Source: Oppiella nova (taxonomy: Eukaryota; Arthropoda; Arachnida; Sarcoptiformes; Oppiidae). From it: a stretch of 21,279 bases of DNA. The stretch spans positions 1 to 21,279 of the forward strand of contig CAJPVJ010000703.1 of assembly GCA_905397405.1 (NCBI GenBank), written 5' to 3'. Under the pieces are notes generated by a model that was given only the letters and a program-made list of their open reading frames with translations, had not been told where the DNA came from and did not search any database. A program made the position numbers and the translations under genes. This document shows positions 18,892-21,279 of this stretch, in pieces (position 1 is the first letter of the stretch; each line of letters begins with the position of its first letter).

Positions 18892-19082
18892 GGGTTTTAC
18901 CCCAAAAGACCTAAAACCGACAAGACCTAAACTTGAATAACTAACTGACCTATGGACATATATTTTTTATTTTATGAGTAGAATAGACTAAATTATCCTA
19001 ATCTAAAATAAGTCAAATAACCATTGGTCAGTTAGTTATTTGATTTTAGGTCATTTCCGTTTTAGTTCTTTTAGGTAAGTCC
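18892..19082. repeat. Fold-back element inside R2
   Basis: This is the second copy of the 9164-9357 inverted repeat, with core arms 18908-18950 and 19026-19068. Confidence 0.75.
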
Positions 19083-19179
19083 AAATTAAAGTATATTTAA
19101 TTTATTGTATATAGTCATTTAAACAAATAAATTATTAAATTCTATTTGAAAACCTAATAGCATCTTAAGGTAATAATGA

Positions 19180-19402
19180 TAAATATTGAGCTACAAATTC
19201 AAGAAAACACTCAAATGCTTACCACCGGTTAACTTATTTACTACGCTCGATGAGGCTACTCGTGAACCCATATATAATACCGGTCGAGTTTTCAATATTT
19301 GGCCCTGTTACTTATGAGCTAAAAACTTGTACATTTATCATACCTGACGATATCAATGAAAACACGCATAAAAGTACAAAATCGGCTACAAAATACTATT
19401 GA
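19180..19402 (+). pseudogene. Copy G relic: GTPase domain inside R2
   Basis: It has the same degenerate GTPase fragment as relic E, uninterrupted: CTCGATGAGGCTACTCGTGA, then ATACCGGTCGAGTTTTC, then AAAATCGGCTACAAAATAC. These align with TLDEA, IPVxFS and QSATQYP of the intact copies. Stops throughout exclude function. Confidence 0.7.
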
Positions 19403-19730
19403 AGTGTATCCATGTGATTCATAAAAAAACAGTCTAATTTAATCAGTTTTTGATTTTCAATATTTTAATCATTTATAATAATTTGAGTATTCAATTGATA
19501 AAACATTCAAACCTTTATTAATCGATGAAAAAATATATTATGAATAATAAATTTTCCTGAGTAATCAACAAATTTAAAGAAAATTCTAATAAATAGTCAT
19601 TCAATTTTATAAAATGAGTATTTATATAAAGGAATATTCATATAAAATTATTATAAAGAATTAATATTTTTGAAAATCAAAAACTGATTAAATTAATGAA
19701 TGTGTTTTTTATGAATCACATGGATACACT
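19403..19730. mobile_element. 328-bp TIR element (MITE-like)
   Basis: The first bases AGTGTATCCATGTGATTCAT are inverted at the end (ATGAATCACATGGATACACT, 19711-19730). Similarity continues for about 65 nt through TTTAATCAGTTTTTGATTTT with a small indel. GA occurs on both sides (19401-19402 and 19731-19732), compatible with a 2-bp target duplication. In R1 the equivalent position reads ATTGAAGCT without the element. The interior is AT-rich and non-coding. Confidence 0.85.
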
Positions 19731-19994
19731 GAGCCTAGTTATAGAAACCCACTTTTTATCCATTTTTATTGCATTCCTAGTTATAACTTATAATTTAATT
19801 CATTTTATAACATACTAAGTGAGGTTTATTTAACAACTGTAAACCTAAAAGTATGAACATTTAGAACATGACTCATTATAAATATTTAAGTGATTAAAGT
19901 TCTTAATAATTCAGTTCAATTTATATTATAAGCCATACACATAGTATGATATCTTTAAAAAACTCAATGAATTATAAAGAGAATGTATAAAATC
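19731..19994. other. AT-rich intergenic sequence
   Basis: No coding or repeat signal was found. Confidence 0.4.
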
Positions 19995-20220
19995 TTGCAG
20001 ACTTTGCGGTCCGATTTAGAAAGGTTTGATATGTCCATTTAATAGTATCCCAAGGATCCCTCCTAACCCTCCTATAGTTTGGTCCTGTGCCCAACAGTTA
20101 TTTAATTTGAAGATTTGTTTGTAAAATTTTCGACTTCCAACATGACGTCTATGGGATATTCAAAATTTCATATGAACCCAGCCCCGACCTCCTAAAATTC
20201 TGAAACACTGATACAATATA
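19995..20220. other. Island of higher GC, unidentified
   Basis: GC content is clearly above the flanks (GGATCCCTCCTAACCCTCC, then CAGCCCCGACCTCC). All frames contain stops. CCTCCTA recurs three times. It may be a fragment of a mobile element, but no ends are visible. Confidence 0.35.
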
Positions 20221-20660
20221 CCGCTCAATAATTGCTATAATTCCTCAATACTTGATTAGTAAACACCCAATATGCCTATTTTAGCAGTGTAATATTAAAT
20301 AATGTCAATATCATTTTTGAAGTTAGTAGTTGTAATTATAGTAAGTCATTAAAAGTATTTATATTAAAATTATTTAATTAACATTAATTGAAACATTAGA
20401 CTATTAATTGCTTATTTAATCCTAGCATACAAACTTTTTACAAATAAATTATTTAATTTTGTATATTACCCAGTACACAGTTATATTTATTATGTTATAT
20501 TATATATCAACGGGTCGGTGCAGAAACGTGTCTTAAAAAAATACTATTTAATACATGTTTGAATGACTATTTTTAATGTGTAAAAGTAATTATTCAAATA
20601 AATAATTTAGTAAACCATATATTTATTATTTATGAATCTATTATTTATTTAATAAATTAT
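20221..20660. other. AT-rich intergenic sequence
   Basis: On the minus strand an AATAAA lies a few tens of bases beyond the stop of the 20661-20866 candidate. Nothing else is seen. Confidence 0.35.
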
Positions 20661-20866
20661 TTAAAATTTTGATAAATATTTTCTTAAAAATTCTTGATTT
20701 TCAGATTTTAAATAAGGAAACAATGATTTTATATCATTAGTTTTTTCAATACTTATAGTAGACTTATTTGCAGTTTTAATTAGGGAAAAACAATTTTTTA
20801 GTTCATTTTTATTACAATTTAAAAGATTTGTTATAAATCTCACAATAATTGTTTTGATTAACTTTT
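20661..20866 (-). CDS. Unrecognised possible terminal exon
   Basis: On the minus strand, after a possible acceptor (TATAAAAG, about 20867-20874), a frame of about 68 codons runs without an ATG: LIKTIIVRFITNLLNCNKNE, later IKSLFPYLKSENQEFLRKYL, ending SKF and a stop at 20661-20663. It would need an upstream exon for a start. The composition (Lys, Asn, Leu, Ile) is what AT-rich DNA tends to encode, so chance is a real alternative. I do not recognise it. Confidence 0.2.
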
Positions 20867-21279
20867 ATATGCAACTCAATCAATGAGTATTTTCCGATAG
20901 TTTACAGTTATGCATTGTAGCAAAAGTTTTTAAAAGACACGTTTCAGTTACGAGTCGTTCATATTTTTTAAATTAAGAATTCAATCTTAATCTTATTCAG
21001 CATAATAATTTAAACTATATGAATTTTTATGTTATAGAATAATTATATTATATGGTTTTTATCATATATTCGTAATTAATTAAAAATCAAAATTAAATAA
21101 AATTTATTGTAATTTAAAAATACAATTAGTTACTCAATGTTTAATTAAATACTAAAATATTTTAATTATTTTAAAATTAATGTTTTTAACAGAACTTAAG
21201 TAGTTTGCAAATAAAATTATGAAATGACATTTAGGCAAATATTACCTTATTTGACCTCAATGACCACTTTTATCAGTTT
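20867..21279. other. AT-rich right edge of the window
   Basis: Apart from the possible acceptor for the minus-strand candidate nothing is recognisable. Confidence 0.4.

Larger units (their letters stand above)
18647..19402 (+). repeat. Duplicated block R, second copy (R2)
   Basis: It is nearly identical to 8920-9988 but without the internal 126-bp repeat and 179-bp spacer. Its first 15 bases supply the last codons and the stop of copy D. Its right end abuts a TIR element at 19403. Confidence 0.85.

Overview
The window is AT-rich eukaryotic DNA. It holds spliced genes with GT..AG introns of about 60 to 620 nt, non-autonomous DNA transposons, and what looks like a solo LTR. The protein families, intron sizes and transposon load suit a small invertebrate. 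I think an arthropod, possibly a mite, is most likely, but the sequence alone cannot fix the taxon.

Almost all recognisable coding sequence belongs to one gene family, and every copy lies on the + strand. The complete architecture is an N-terminal Ser/Thr protein kinase that resembles the eIF2-alpha kinase (PEK/PKR) group, then a P-loop GTPase of the TRAFAC type, then a Cys/His-rich putative metal-binding segment and a coiled-coil C-terminus. It is encoded in four exons with conserved intron positions and phases (1, 2, 2). I count up to seven family remnants: A (172-929, C-terminal exon only), F (relics at 1328-1430 and 2612-2769), B (3202-7324, all domains), E (relics at about 8586-10095), C (10626-14684, all domains), D (17387-18661, C-terminal part only) and G (GTPase relic at 19180-19402).

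No copy reads cleanly from end to end. B is split by a 434-bp TG..CA element (a solo LTR) and has a frameshift in its Cys-rich region. C has a perfect 128-bp tandem duplication inside the kinase domain. If that duplication is discounted, the four exons of C sum to exactly 961 codons including the stop. A has lost its Cys-rich block and has a frameshift. D has a 1-nt deletion inside a CxxCGH motif and an intron that C lacks. C may be functional in an allele without the duplication; the others look like members of a decaying tandem array.

Mobile and repeat content: a 385-bp hAT-type element with 13-bp TIRs and near-perfect 8-bp target duplications (intron 1 of C); an 82-bp-arm hairpin just 3' of B (7436-7616); a long-TIR MITE-like element (14912-15316); a second TIR element (19403-19730); a weaker TIR candidate (17087-17301); and a duplicated block R (8920-9988 and 18647-19402) that carries a 194-bp fold-back and a GTPase relic. 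R lies directly against the 3' end of D.

If expressed, the proteins would couple a stress-kinase-like domain to a GTPase in one chain. A role as a rapidly evolving innate-immune or stress effector is my inference, not something the sequence shows. Long intervals without genes are AT-rich and mostly featureless. Two short coding candidates, at 16391-16576 (+) and 20661-20866 (-), are unrecognised.
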